From positions 1 to 29,097 of IMG/VR virus record IMGVR_UViG_3300017748_000081: a stretch of 29,097 nt of DNA, one strand, 5' to 3'. Shown one piece after another: positions 6,619-14,389 of the stretch. The stretch is from a virus. Numbering within the stretch: position 1 is the first letter of the stretch; each line of letters starts with the position of its first letter. The position numbers were made by a program, and so were the translations under genes. Under the pieces are notes generated by a model, which was not told the DNA's origin, searched no databases, and saw only the letters and a list, made by a program, of their open reading frames with translations.

Positions 6619-8832
6619 ATGACAGTAAATATCCAATCCAAAGAAGTTCTTGCAAGATTGCTTGCTACCGAGAATATTAATGTCGAACATAAAAATGTCG
6701 GTACTGCAAGCTTTGATGTTAAGAATAGAAACTTAGTTCTTCCTTTGTGGGACGATATGCAGAACTTCACATACGATCATCTAGTTGGCCATGAAGTTGG
6801 CCATGCTTTATATACTGATGCTGATATGTGGGGTTCTGCAATTGATAAACACGGCAAGAACTTCAAAGGCTTTTACAATATTGTAGAAGATGCTAGAATA
6901 GAAAAGAAAATTCAAAGAGTATATCCTGGCTTAAAAAGATCTTTCATTCAATCATATAAGAAAATGTTAGCTGATGGTTTTTTTGGCAAGAGTGAAGATG
7001 AGATAAATAATTTCAAGCTAATCGACAGAATCAATGTTTACTTCAAGTGTGGTATGTCTACACCTGTTGATTTTGCTAAAGATGAAAAGAAGTGGTTAGA
7101 TATCATTTCTAAAATAGAAACTCAAGAAGATGCTGAGAAAGTTGCTCTTGAGTTATTTAAGTTAGCACAAGAAGAATTAGAGCAAGAGCAACAGGCTCAA
7201 AAAGAATTAGAAGAGGAGATGGAAGATGGATCCGATGACAACGATTTTGATTATGACGATGGTGACATGGGTGATGACGATTATAGTGACACTGAAGATG
7301 GAGACGATAGTTCTGAAGAATCAGATGAAGAAGGCGAAACTGAAAGTGTTAGCCAATCAGTAAGTGAAACTGAAGATGAATCAGAAGAAACAGAGGTTAC
7401 TGAAGTTCAATCTATCTCTGATGATATTACTTCTGGTTCTGGTACTTCTTTAGATCCTAATGCACCTATCGCAGTTACTGAACAAGCTTTAGAAAATAGT
7501 ATTGAAAAAGAATATAGTCAAGAAACTGATAAAAATATTACCAACATGTACTTAAACTTAAATGCTAAGTACCATGAAGATATTATCTGGGACTACAAAA
7601 AAGTTTTGAGTCTTGCTAAAAGTGATACTCTTGCCGCTGGCACCAAGATGTATAAAGATTTTCAAAGAAATAATAAAAAGACAATCAATTATCTTGTTAA
7701 AGAATTTGAAATGAAGAAGAAAGCGGCCGAGTATAAAAGAGCAACAGTTTCTAAAACTGGTGTTATTGATACACTCAAAATGAACAATCACAAATTTTCT
7801 GATGATATATTCAAGAAAATGACAGTGGTACCTGATGGTAAAAATCATGGCTTAATAATGTTTATTGACTGGAGTGGTTCAATGGCTAGTCAGTTGGGTA
7901 ACACTGTTGATCAGTTAATCAACTTAGTTAGCTTTTGCCGACAAGTTCAGATACCATTTCAAGTTTATGCTTTCAGTGATAATGACAAAGGTAGTGCTAC
8001 GCTTAGAGAGTCTTCAGATATTAGTCAGTTTAAAACTGGTGAAACACTTCATGGTGATCACTACCACTTGCTACAGTTCTTTGATGATAAAATGTCAAGA
8101 ACTGAGTTTCAAAAAATGTGTGCATTAACTCTTGCAGTTGGTAAGTACTGGGAGAATAGATATCGATTTGATCATAGATATGGTTCTTACAATGTTGATT
8201 ACAAACTATGGTTGTCAGGTACACCTTTGAATGATGCAATCATTTCTGCCCACCACTTAGTGGCAAAGTTTAAGAAAGTAAAAAGACTCGATATTGTCAA
8301 TACAGTTTTTCTTACTGATGGTGAGGGTTTCTATCAACACTATAAAAATGATAATGGAAATAGAAGTTACATTGGCTATGGTATCGATACTTTAATTATT
8401 CACAATCCCATCAACAAAAAGCAGTATAGAATTTCTAATGCTAGAAGAGGTGGTTATGGAGTTGATAATAGTGCAGTTACTAGAAACCTTATCAAGTCAT
8501 TAAGAGAGCATACAAATAGTAATGTTATCGGGTTTCATATTTTACCTAATAGAAAGCCTAGTGCAATACAAGCTTTACCAAGATCATTAGACTATTCTCA
8601 GAAAGAGAAAGTATTTGCTGAAATGAAAGCTTACAAGTTTGCAACTATTACAACTAATGGTTACACTAAGCAATTCACAATACTTGGTAATGATTTACAA
8701 ACTTCAAATGGTGCGATAGATGTTTCTGAAACTGCAACTACGGCTCAAATCAGAAACGCTTTCAAGAAAGCAAACAAGGGTAAAAAAGAAAGTAGAGTTA
8801 TGCTTTCAAAATTTATTGATTTAGTAGCTTGA
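6619..8832 (+). CDS. CobT-like protein: N-terminal HExxH metallopeptidase domain, acidic linker, VWA domain
   Basis: This 737-aa protein has three parts. Residues 1-190 hold H58-E-V-G-H62 plus a downstream NIVEDARIE motif (E90, D91), the layout of a gluzincin-type zinc peptidase. Residues about 190-265 are a very acidic Asp/Glu/Ser linker. Residues about 405-720 form a von Willebrand A domain with MIDAS D417-W-S-G-S421, T535 and D567-G568. Similar phage proteins are annotated as peptidase or CobT because cobaltochelatase CobT has a C-terminal VWA domain. The partner AAA+ gene follows directly. MoxR/VWA pairs generally act as ATP-driven chaperones or metal-insertion machines, so maturation or cleavage of a protein target is likelier than cobalamin synthesis. 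The zinc domain predicts proteolysis. The start has a weak GAGAGAG ribosome site. Confidence 0.85.
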   Translation: MTVNIQSKEVLARLLATENINVEHKNVGTASFDVKNRNLVLPLWDDMQNFTYDHLVGHEVGHALYTDADMWGSAIDKHGKNFKGFYNIVEDARIEKKIQRVYPGLKRSFIQSYKKMLADGFFGKSEDEINNFKLIDRINVYFKCGMSTPVDFAKDEKKWLDIISKIETQEDAEKVALELFKLAQEELEQEQQAQKELEEEMEDGSDDNDFDYDDGDMGDDDYSDTEDGDDSSEESDEEGETESVSQSVSETEDESEETEVTEVQSISDDITSGSGTSLDPNAPIAVTEQALENSIEKEYSQETDKNITNMYLNLNAKYHEDIIWDYKKVLSLAKSDTLAAGTKMYKDFQRNNKKTINYLVKEFEMKKKAAEYKRATVSKTGVIDTLKMNNHKFSDDIFKKMTVVPDGKNHGLIMFIDWSGSMASQLGNTVDQLINLVSFCRQVQIPFQVYAFSDNDKGSATLRESSDISQFKTGETLHGDHYHLLQFFDDKMSRTEFQKMCALTLAVGKYWENRYRFDHRYGSYNVDYKLWLSGTPLNDAIISAHHLVAKFKKVKRLDIVNTVFLTDGEGFYQHYKNDNGNRSYIGYGIDTLIIHNPINKKQYRISNARRGGYGVDNSAVTRNLIKSLREHTNSNVIGFHILPNRKPSAIQALPRSLDYSQKEKVFAEMKAYKFATITTNGYTKQFTILGNDLQTSNGAIDVSETATTAQIRNAFKKANKGKKESRVMLSKFIDLVA

Positions 8833-8856
8833 CATTTCTGCCAGTCCTGCTATTAT
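8829..8856 (+). promoter_or_regulatory. Sigma-70-like promoter for the MoxR/CobS-like gene
   Basis: TTGACA (8829-8834) begins in the last codons of the upstream gene; a 16-bp spacer leads to TATTAT (8851-8856), extended as TATTATAATA. RNA would start near 8863, leaving a leader of about 36 bases. The leader contains AGTGATTCG (8866-8874), the same 9-mer as in the leader of the upstream partner gene (6607-6615). Confidence 0.65.
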
Positions 8857-8898
8857 AATAGTGTAAGTGATTCGAATTTTTAATTGAGAGGTTATATT

Positions 8899-10095
8899 AT
8901 GATAAATTCAAAACAACAAGCTTTTGTCGATGCCGCTATTGACAAGTTTGGTACCGATAAAATCACATCGGCCCAAATCAAAGAAGTTCAAGCTATGGGG
9001 TTTCCTAAGCCGAACTTTCTTATTTACGATAAGAACTCTGATGGTTCTTGGACTTATAGAATTGGTAGAGGTTTATACCAGCTACCAGTTTCTGAAATTA
9101 AAACTGCAACTACAGTTGCTCCTACTGAAGTTGTTGAAGATACTACGGCTCAGGCCGCTCTGATGCCTGCTCCTAAAAAATCTTTGACTATGGATCATAA
9201 TGGTTTCACTGAGAATTTGATACCAGCTATCGATCCTCTTTTTGTTCCTTTTGGTAACTTCACCAAAATCAAAAAGATTGTTTCTTCTAGAATGTTTTAT
9301 CCTGTTTATGTTACTGGGTTATCTGGTAATGGTAAAACATTTGGTATTGAGCAAGCTTGCGCCCAAGCCAAAAGAGAAGTTATTCGAATCAACTTCACTA
9401 TCGAAACTGATGAAGATGATTTGATCGGTGGTTTTCGACTTGTCGATGGTGACACCAAGTTCTTCAAAGGCCCTATCATCAATGCGATGGAGAAAGGCGC
9501 CGTTGCTTTGCTTGATGAGTTAGACTTAGCTAACCCAGCCAAAGTAATGTGCTTACAATCAATACTTGAAGGCAAAGGTTACTTCATCAAAAAGACTGGT
9601 GAGTTTATCAAGCCCAAAGATGGTTTCACAGTAGTTGCTACTGCTAACACCAAAGGTAAAGGCTCTGACGATGGCCGATTTATCGGTACCAATGTGATGA
9701 ATGAGGCTTTCTTAGAAAGATTTCCTATCACTGTCGAGCAAGAGTATCCTTCACCAGCTATTGAGAAAAATATTCTCGGTAAAGTTTTCACTGACTTGAA
9801 TATTGTTGACGATGGTTTTGTTGGCAAGCTTGTAGATTGGGCTGACATTATCAGAAAAACTTTTGTTGATGGTGGTGTTGACGAGATTATCTCAACAAGA
9901 AGGCTAGTTCACATAGCAAAAGCTTTCTCAATATTCGATGACAAAATGACAGCCATCGATATGTGCATCAATCGATTTGACGAGGACACCAAGTTATCAT
10001 TTAAAGACTTGTATACCAAAATTGATATAGATGTTTCTTCTGAAACTGAAATACCTAACACTGCCGTTGAGAATGAAGAAGAAATACCATTCTAA
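8899..10095 (+). CDS. MoxR/CobS-like AAA+ ATPase
   Basis: This 398-aa protein starts at ATG 8899 behind GAGAGG (8886-8891, spacing 7); an in-frame TTG at 8884 overlaps that ribosome site and is rejected. Residues 1-60 form a small helical domain (FVDAAIDKFGTDKITSAQI...). The AAA+ core has Walker A G140-LSGNGK-T147, Walker B ALLDELD (D206, E207), sensor-1 N250 (VVATANTKG) and a probable arginine finger R274 (AFLERFPI). This is the MoxR/CobS clade, which works as a hexamer with VWA-domain partners. Marine T4-like phages commonly carry it as cobS. The VWA-peptidase gene lies directly upstream with a matching leader motif, so the two proteins probably form one machine. A terminator hairpin follows 20 bases after the stop. 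Confidence 0.9.
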   Translation: MINSKQQAFVDAAIDKFGTDKITSAQIKEVQAMGFPKPNFLIYDKNSDGSWTYRIGRGLYQLPVSEIKTATTVAPTEVVEDTTAQAALMPAPKKSLTMDHNGFTENLIPAIDPLFVPFGNFTKIKKIVSSRMFYPVYVTGLSGNGKTFGIEQACAQAKREVIRINFTIETDEDDLIGGFRLVDGDTKFFKGPIINAMEKGAVALLDELDLANPAKVMCLQSILEGKGYFIKKTGEFIKPKDGFTVVATANTKGKGSDDGRFIGTNVMNEAFLERFPITVEQEYPSPAIEKNILGKVFTDLNIVDDGFVGKLVDWADIIRKTFVDGGVDEIISTRRLVHIAKAFSIFDDKMTAIDMCINRFDEDTKLSFKDLYTKIDIDVSSETEIPNTAVENEEEIPF

Positions 10096-10114
10096 TAAAA
10101 CTTATATAACCTCG

Positions 10115-10144
10115 AAAGCCTGTCTTGACAAAGATGGGCTTTTT
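10115..10144 (+). terminator. Rho-independent terminator after the AAA+ gene
   Basis: A 12-bp stem pairs AAAGCCTGTCTT (10115-10126) with AAGATGGGCTTT (10131-10142), including two G-T wobbles, around a GACA tetraloop (10127-10130), and runs into TTTTT (10140-10144). The loop and the last stem bases are also the -35 box of the next promoter. Confidence 0.75.
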
Positions 10145-10154
10145 AGTATATAAT
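10125..10154 (+). promoter_or_regulatory. Sigma-70-like promoter embedded in the terminator
   Basis: TTGACA (10125-10130), an 18-bp spacer and a perfect TATAAT (10149-10154). RNA would start near 10161, about 25 bases before the TTG start of the glycosyltransferase gene. The -35 box is the apical loop of the terminator hairpin. Confidence 0.7.
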
Positions 10155-10185
10155 CATAACAATATATTATGAAAAGGAATATAAC

Positions 10186-11073
10186 TTGGAAATACAAATT
10201 GAATTAGCTGATCTACGTAAGAAAAAAATATTCGTAGCTACGCCTATGTACGGTGGACAATGTCATGGTATGTATACTAAATCGAGTTGCGACTTAGCTA
10301 AGATTGCTCAAGCATATGAGATGGACATTAAAATGTTTTATCTCTTCAATGAATCTTTAATTACCAGAGCAAGAAACTATTGTGTAGATGAATTTTTACG
10401 TAGTGATTATACTCATATGATGTTTATAGATTCGGATATAGGATTTGATCCTAACGATGTTTTATCACTAGCTATTCTAGCTGAAGAGGGTAATAGAGAT
10501 ATTGTTTGTGGGCCATATCCTAAAAAGACAATAGCTTGGGAAAAGATAAAGCAAGCAGTAGAGATGGGTTTTGCTAATGAGAATCCTGGCTTATTAGAAA
10601 ACTATGGTGGTGATTATGTTTTTAATCCATTATCTGATGATAAAGAATTAAGATTAGATGAACCTATACCTGTTCTTGAAGGTGGAACTGGGTTTATGAT
10701 GATAACAAAAAATGCTTTTAAAAAATTTGATGAAGCTTATCCAGAATTAAGATATTTTCCAGATCATGTTCGAACTGCACATTTTGATGGTAGTCGTGAT
10801 ATTGGTATGTACTTTCAGGCATTAATAGATCCAGAGTCAAAAAGATATCTTTCAGAAGATTATATGTTTTGTCAGTATATGAGAAAAGCTGGAATTAAAA
10901 CTTATTATTGTCCATGGATGAAATTATCACATACTGGTAGTTATGTTTTTGGTGGTAGTTTACTAGACTTAGCACAACTTGGTGCCTCAGCAACTGCTGA
11001 TCCAGAACAAGTAGCAAAAATGAAAAAGAAAAAGAAAGAAGGTATACAATTGAACTTAGGAGAAGTTAAGTGA
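10186..11073 (+). CDS. GT-A fold glycosyltransferase with DSD motif, TTG start
   Basis: This 295-aa protein looks like a GT-A family glycosyltransferase. It has an N-terminal beta strand KIFVATPMYGG, then TRARNYCVDEF, MMFIDSDIGF with D82-S-D84 as the metal/nucleotide-sugar motif, VLEGGTGFMM and SEDYMFCQ near the C-terminus. The TTG start at 10186 is supported by AAGGA (10174-10178) at a 7-base spacing; a nearby ATG at 10169 is out of frame. The C-terminus is a Lys-rich tail (KMKKKKKEG). Similar proteins are common in marine T4-like phages. Its acceptor is unknown: DNA base, virion protein or host envelope. It heads the transcript leading into the sliding clamp; the next gene starts on its stop codon. 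Confidence 0.75.
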   Translation: MEIQIELADLRKKKIFVATPMYGGQCHGMYTKSSCDLAKIAQAYEMDIKMFYLFNESLITRARNYCVDEFLRSDYTHMMFIDSDIGFDPNDVLSLAILAEEGNRDIVCGPYPKKTIAWEKIKQAVEMGFANENPGLLENYGGDYVFNPLSDDKELRLDEPIPVLEGGTGFMMITKNAFKKFDEAYPELRYFPDHVRTAHFDGSRDIGMYFQALIDPESKRYLSEDYMFCQYMRKAGIKTYYCPWMKLSHTGSYVFGGSLLDLAQLGASATADPEQVAKMKKKKKEGIQLNLGEVK

Positions 11074-11369
11074 GTGAAAAAGTAAACTTTAAATTTGGTG
11101 AAGATAAAATTCTTAAAGAGTTGTACGATTATGTATCTGCAACTTATAAAGGACACTATTCTACAAACCAATTTCAATCGACAGAATTTATAATCGATTG
11201 CGGACATGGCGAAGGTTTTATGCTTGGTAATATAATCAAGTATGCACAGAGATATGGTAAGAAGAATGGTAAGAATAGAGCGGACTTGCTAAAAGTGGCT
11301 CACTATGCTATAATGGCTTTACATATAGATTCAAATCAATCAGGAGAAAATGATGATGCAAATAAGTGA
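11070..11369 (+). CDS. DUF3310-like small protein
   Basis: This 99-aa protein has a GTG start overlapping the upstream stop (GTGA) and a strong AGGAGA (11058-11063) ahead of it. The C-terminal half reads FMLGNIIKYAQRYGKKNG, then DLLKVAHYAIMAL. This fits the conserved GNviKYl.R..K....DLkKa..YL pattern of the DUF3310 family found in many phages, sometimes fused to nucleotide kinases. The N-terminal half (YKGHYSTNQFQSTEFI) has no recognised motif. The function of the family is not established, although its placement next to replication genes is typical. It overlaps the clamp gene by 14 bases. Confidence 0.6.
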   Translation: MSEKVNFKFGEDKILKELYDYVSATYKGHYSTNQFQSTEFIIDCGHGEGFMLGNIIKYAQRYGKKNGKNRADLLKVAHYAIMALHIDSNQSGENDDANK

Positions 11370-12021
11370 TGATACAATTGAAGTACTAAAAAACTTTGGT
11401 ACAATAAACCCCTCCCTATCTTTCAAAGCAGGAAATACTGTCCGTACAGTTTCAGAGCAGAAAAATATTCTTGCCCAGGCAGTGATTGGTGAAACTCTTC
11501 CAATGAACTTTGCAATATATGAACTAAATCAATTCTTAGGTTTAGCTAGTTTATATGAGAAGCCTGATTTTGCTTTTGGTGAAAGAGAAGTAGTACTAAG
11601 TGAAGGTAATAATAGATCAACCTATACATATACTGATCCTTCTATGGTAACTTCTGCACCAGATAAAAATCTAGAATTAGATAGTATAGATGTATCTGTA
11701 AAAGTTAGTGCTGATGATTTAAAGAAAGTTCTAATGGCCGCTAATCAACTAGGTTTACCTGAAGTTGTTGTTCGTGGTGCAGATAGTAAAATATCTTTAG
11801 TAGCAACTGATACAAAAAATCCTACTTCTAATGAACATAGTGTAATTCTTGGTGAAACAAATAATGTTTTCTCAATGGTATTTAAAACTGAGAATTTACA
11901 AAAATTAAGTGTAAGTGATTATAACATAGAGATATCAAAATCTGGTATTGCTCATTTTAAATCAACTGCAAAAAACATTCAATATTGGATAGCGACAGAA
12001 ACAAACTCTACCTTTTCTTAA
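11356..12021 (+). CDS. 45: DNA polymerase sliding clamp gp45
   Basis: This 221-aa protein aligns end to end with T4 gp45 (228 aa), as I recall it: MQISDDTIEVLKNF at the N-terminus, FAIYELNQFLGL in the first domain and YWIATETNSTF at the end. Three ATGs stand in a row (11350, 11353, 11356) behind AGGAG (11342-11346). The third gives the best N-terminal match to T4 and a 9-base spacing, so I chose it. The trimeric ring tethers gp43 polymerase to DNA and also activates late promoters with gp55. The gene lies between the DUF3310-like gene and gp44, in the T4 order 45-44-62-regA. Confidence 0.92.
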   Translation: MQISDDTIEVLKNFGTINPSLSFKAGNTVRTVSEQKNILAQAVIGETLPMNFAIYELNQFLGLASLYEKPDFAFGEREVVLSEGNNRSTYTYTDPSMVTSAPDKNLELDSIDVSVKVSADDLKKVLMAANQLGLPEVVVRGADSKISLVATDTKNPTSNEHSVILGETNNVFSMVFKTENLQKLSVSDYNIEISKSGIAHFKSTAKNIQYWIATETNSTFS

Positions 12022-12048
12022 TATTGAAATTTTATATTATGGTGAATT

Positions 12049-12990
12049 ATGCGAGAAGACTTTTTGTGGGTAGAGAAGTATCGCCCAAAGACAATAAAAG
12101 ATACTATACTAAGTCCTGAGTTAAAAACTTTATTTCAGACTTTCGTTGATAATAAAAATGTACCTAATCTTCTTCTGACTGGTTCTCAAGGCATAGGTAA
12201 GACTACTGTTGCTAAAGCTATGTTAGAAGAATTAGGTGCTGACTATATTGTTATCAATGGTTCTGATGAAGGTAGATTAATAGATACACTCAGAACTAAA
12301 ATTAAAAACTTTGCATCGTCTGTATCTCTAGCAGGTGGACGTAAGTATGTAATCTTAGATGAAGCAGATTATTGTAATGCAGAAACAGTTCAACCTGCAC
12401 TCAGAAACTTCATGGAAGAGTTTAGTAAGAACTGTGGTTTTATAATGACATGTAACTTTGTCAATAAGATTATACAACCACTTCATAGTCGTTGTTCAGT
12501 TATAGAGTTTAAGATAGCAAACAAAGATAAGCCCAGTATGGCTAAAGAATTGTATGCTAGAATTTTAAATATTCTCAAACAAGAAAATGTTAGCTTTGAA
12601 GAAAAAGTAATTCAACAAGTTCTCGGAAAACATTTTCCTGATAATCGTAGAATACTAAATGAGTTGCAAAGATATTCTGCAACTGGCCATATTGATAGTG
12701 GTATACTTGCTAATCTATCCGAGACAAGTATCAAAGATTTAATGCAACTATTAAAAGATAAAGAGTTCACAACAATTCGTAAATGGGTTGGTAAGAATAT
12801 TGATGGTGATGTTGCACCGATGTTTCGAAAAATATATGATACAATAAATCAATATGCAAAACCAAGTAGTCTACCTCAGATTGTTGTTACGCTTGCCGAC
12901 TATCAATACAAGTCTGCTTTTGTAGCTGATCAAGAAGTTAACTTTATGGCATTTCTTACAGAGTTAATGGTAGATACAGAATGGCAGTAA
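12049..12990 (+). CDS. 44: Clamp loader ATPase subunit gp44
   Basis: This 313-aa AAA+ protein of the RFC small-subunit type has Walker A GSQGIGKTT (residues 45-53), Walker B VILDEADY (D104-E105), and the S147-R148-C149 motif whose arginine acts on the neighbouring subunit's ATP. The C-terminal part is the helical collar. T4 gp44 is 319 aa; four copies plus one gp62 load gp45 onto primer-template junctions. A short GGTGA precedes ATG 12049, 27 bases after the clamp gene. The gene overlaps gp62 by 10 bases, as expected for proteins made in fixed ratio by coupled translation. Confidence 0.95.
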   Translation: MREDFLWVEKYRPKTIKDTILSPELKTLFQTFVDNKNVPNLLLTGSQGIGKTTVAKAMLEELGADYIVINGSDEGRLIDTLRTKIKNFASSVSLAGGRKYVILDEADYCNAETVQPALRNFMEEFSKNCGFIMTCNFVNKIIQPLHSRCSVIEFKIANKDKPSMAKELYARILNILKQENVSFEEKVIQQVLGKHFPDNRRILNELQRYSATGHIDSGILANLSETSIKDLMQLLKDKEFTTIRKWVGKNIDGDVAPMFRKIYDTINQYAKPSSLPQIVVTLADYQYKSAFVADQEVNFMAFLTELMVDTEWQ

Positions 12991-13382
12991 AGAAAACAAA
13001 TCCATTTGACTATATTAGTGCTATCAATACTTCTAAGAAAAACCTCATGCGAGGTAGTAATAACGATACAATAGCAGAAAAAGAATATAGTCCATTTCTA
13101 ACTAATCGTGCATTATCTTATTTCAGTGATACGATAGGTTATGCCAATGAACTTAACCTAAGACACCATGCTGACAATCTTTTACAATTTGAGTATTTAC
13201 TAAATATTGTCAGGCCTAAGAAAAGATTTTCTAAGTGGGTGAAAAAAGAAAATGATAGAGACTTGTCTCTTGTGAAAGAGTATTATGGATATAGCAATGC
13301 AAAGGCAATTCAAGTTCTATCAATTCTTACACCAGATCAGATTAAATTTATCAAGGGTAAATTAGAAAAAGGTGGAGTATGA
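12981..13382 (+). CDS. 62: Clamp loader small subunit gp62
   Basis: This 133-aa protein lies between gp44 and regA, where gp62 sits in T4-like phages. It starts NPFDYISAINTSKKNLM, and gp62 proteins commonly begin with a similar FD.i.aIn..K..ll pattern; position adds strongly to the call. It is shorter than T4 gp62 (187 aa), consistent with the compact forms in marine relatives. It has no ATPase motif, as expected, because gp62 is the non-catalytic wedge of the gp44/62 pentamer. Both ends overlap neighbours (10 bases with gp44; ATGA with regA). Confidence 0.85.
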   Translation: MAVKKTNPFDYISAINTSKKNLMRGSNNDTIAEKEYSPFLTNRALSYFSDTIGYANELNLRHHADNLLQFEYLLNIVRPKKRFSKWVKKENDRDLSLVKEYYGYSNAKAIQVLSILTPDQIKFIKGKLEKGGV

Positions 13383-13774
13383 TTGATTTAGATAGTTTAG
13401 TAGAAGTTACACTGAAAGAAGATGAAGACTTTCTCAAGATAAGAGAAACTCTTACACGTATAGGTGTAGCAAGTAGAAAAGATAAAACTTTATTTCAAAG
13501 TTGCCATATTCTTCACAAGCAATCTCGGTACTATATCTGCCACTTCAAGGAGCTTTTCTCTATGGATGGAAAGCCGAGTAACTTTACAGAAGATGATATG
13601 GGAAGAAGAAATACAATAGCTAATCTTTTAGCTGAGTGGGGTTTAGTAAAACTAGTTAGTGAAGATAAGTCAAAAGATCCAGTAGCACCATTATCTCAAA
13701 TAAAAGTGCTACCTCATAAAGAAAAAGATGGATGGACTTTATCTGCAAAATATAACATAGGAAAGAAAAGATAA
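13379..13774 (+). CDS. regA: Translational repressor RegA
   Basis: This 131-aa protein matches T4 RegA (122 aa) closely: LKEDEDFLKIRETLTRIG, KDKTLFQSCHILHK and YYICHFKELFSMDGK all have direct counterparts, as does the LLAEWGLVKLV helix. In T4, RegA binds AU-rich translation-initiation regions of early mRNAs (including 44, 45 and rIIB) and lowers their synthesis. The gene is coupled to gp62 (ATGA) and to the MazG-like gene (TAATG). The gp43 gene, which in T4 directly follows regA, has here been moved 9 kb downstream. Confidence 0.93.
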   Translation: MIDLDSLVEVTLKEDEDFLKIRETLTRIGVASRKDKTLFQSCHILHKQSRYYICHFKELFSMDGKPSNFTEDDMGRRNTIANLLAEWGLVKLVSEDKSKDPVAPLSQIKVLPHKEKDGWTLSAKYNIGKKR

Positions 13775-14286
13775 TGGGAAGGCGAGGACCAATGAGATAC
13801 ATTACTAACTTTGATAAAGTAGTAGACTTCATGAGAGCATTTAAACAGAATGTAGCAGATAAACCTACTATGTTAGATGAAAAGACTTTACAACTTAGAC
13901 TAGAACTCATAGAAGAAGAACTAAGAGAACTTTATCTTGGTGTTGAAAGAAAGAACATAATAGAAGTTGCTGATGCTCTTACTGATTTGCTCTATGTTGT
14001 TTATGGTATGGGAGCGGCTATGGGTATAGAACTAGACTATTGTTTTGCTGAAGTTCATAGTAGTAATATGTCTAAATTGGGTGAAGATGGCAAACCGATA
14101 TATCGTGAAGACGGAAAAGTATTAAAAGGCCCTAACTATAAACCACCTAATCTTTATGATTGTGTACATCATGAAGAAGTATTAGAAAAGCTAAAGAAGA
14201 TAGAAGCTAATTCATATAATACTGATAGAGAGCAAGTTCAACAGTTAAGTTTATTTGATGAGGACTCTGCCGTTACAGGCAAGTGA
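13774..14286 (+). CDS. MazG-like nucleotide pyrophosphohydrolase
   Basis: This 170-aa protein has the metal-binding EExxE motif (residues 48-52 in LIEEELREL) and the matching DxxxD (D67, D71 in VADALTDLLYV) of the all-alpha NTP-pyrophosphatase (MazG/PRA-PH) superfamily. It probably hydrolyses nucleoside triphosphates to monophosphates, which in phages may clean up abnormal dNTPs or affect the host alarmone response. After residue 95 an extension (SNMSKLGEDGKPIYREDGKV...) is typical of phage members of this group. Two starts are possible: ATG 13774 on the regA stop with AGGAAA upstream (spacing 9), or ATG 13792. Both keep the domain complete. Confidence 0.8.
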   Translation: MGRRGPMRYITNFDKVVDFMRAFKQNVADKPTMLDEKTLQLRLELIEEELRELYLGVERKNIIEVADALTDLLYVVYGMGAAMGIELDYCFAEVHSSNMSKLGEDGKPIYREDGKVLKGPNYKPPNLYDCVHHEEVLEKLKKIEANSYNTDREQVQQLSLFDEDSAVTGK

Positions 14287-14287
14287 C

Positions 14288-14321
14288 TTGACAAAAGCAT
14301 AAATTTTTGTTATTATAAATA
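14288..14321 (+). promoter_or_regulatory. Composite early/late promoter upstream of Hsp20
   Basis: TTGACA (14288-14293), a 17-bp spacer and TATTAT (14311-14316), overlapping the exact late core TATAAATA (14314-14321). The 13-mer at 14309-14321 is identical to that at 5174-5186. Starts would fall near 14323 (sigma-70) or 14328 (gp55). Confidence 0.7.
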
Positions 14322-14326
14322 CAGTT

Positions 14327-14351
14327 GAAGTACGCCTATTAAGGGTGCTTC
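14327..14351 (+). other. Hairpin at the 5' end of the Hsp20 leader
   Basis: GAAG (14327-14330) pairs with CTTC (14348-14351), a two-base bulge TA follows, and CGCC (14333-14336) pairs with GGTG (14344-14347) with one G-T wobble around a 7-base loop. Downstream is TTAATTTTAAT, a poor U-tract. A stabiliser or weak attenuator is more likely than a strong terminator. Confidence 0.4.
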
Positions 14352-14389
14352 TTAATTTTAATATTCTAGCTTAATAAAGGAGAATAGCA

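Noticed and set aside
8884-8898. TTG start for the MoxR/CobS-like protein
   Set aside because: The bases just after this TTG are the GAGAGG ribosome site of ATG 8899, so the added codons are leader.
8924-9163. Plus-strand 79-codon frame inside the AAA+ gene
   Set aside because: Leu-repeat composition from an out-of-frame reading of the conserved protein; no ribosome site.
6619-10095. Reading the VWA and AAA+ genes as true cobalamin (cobaltochelatase) genes
   Set aside because: No CobN-like large subunit or any other cobalamin gene is present, and the N-terminal HExxH motif points to peptidase-type chemistry.
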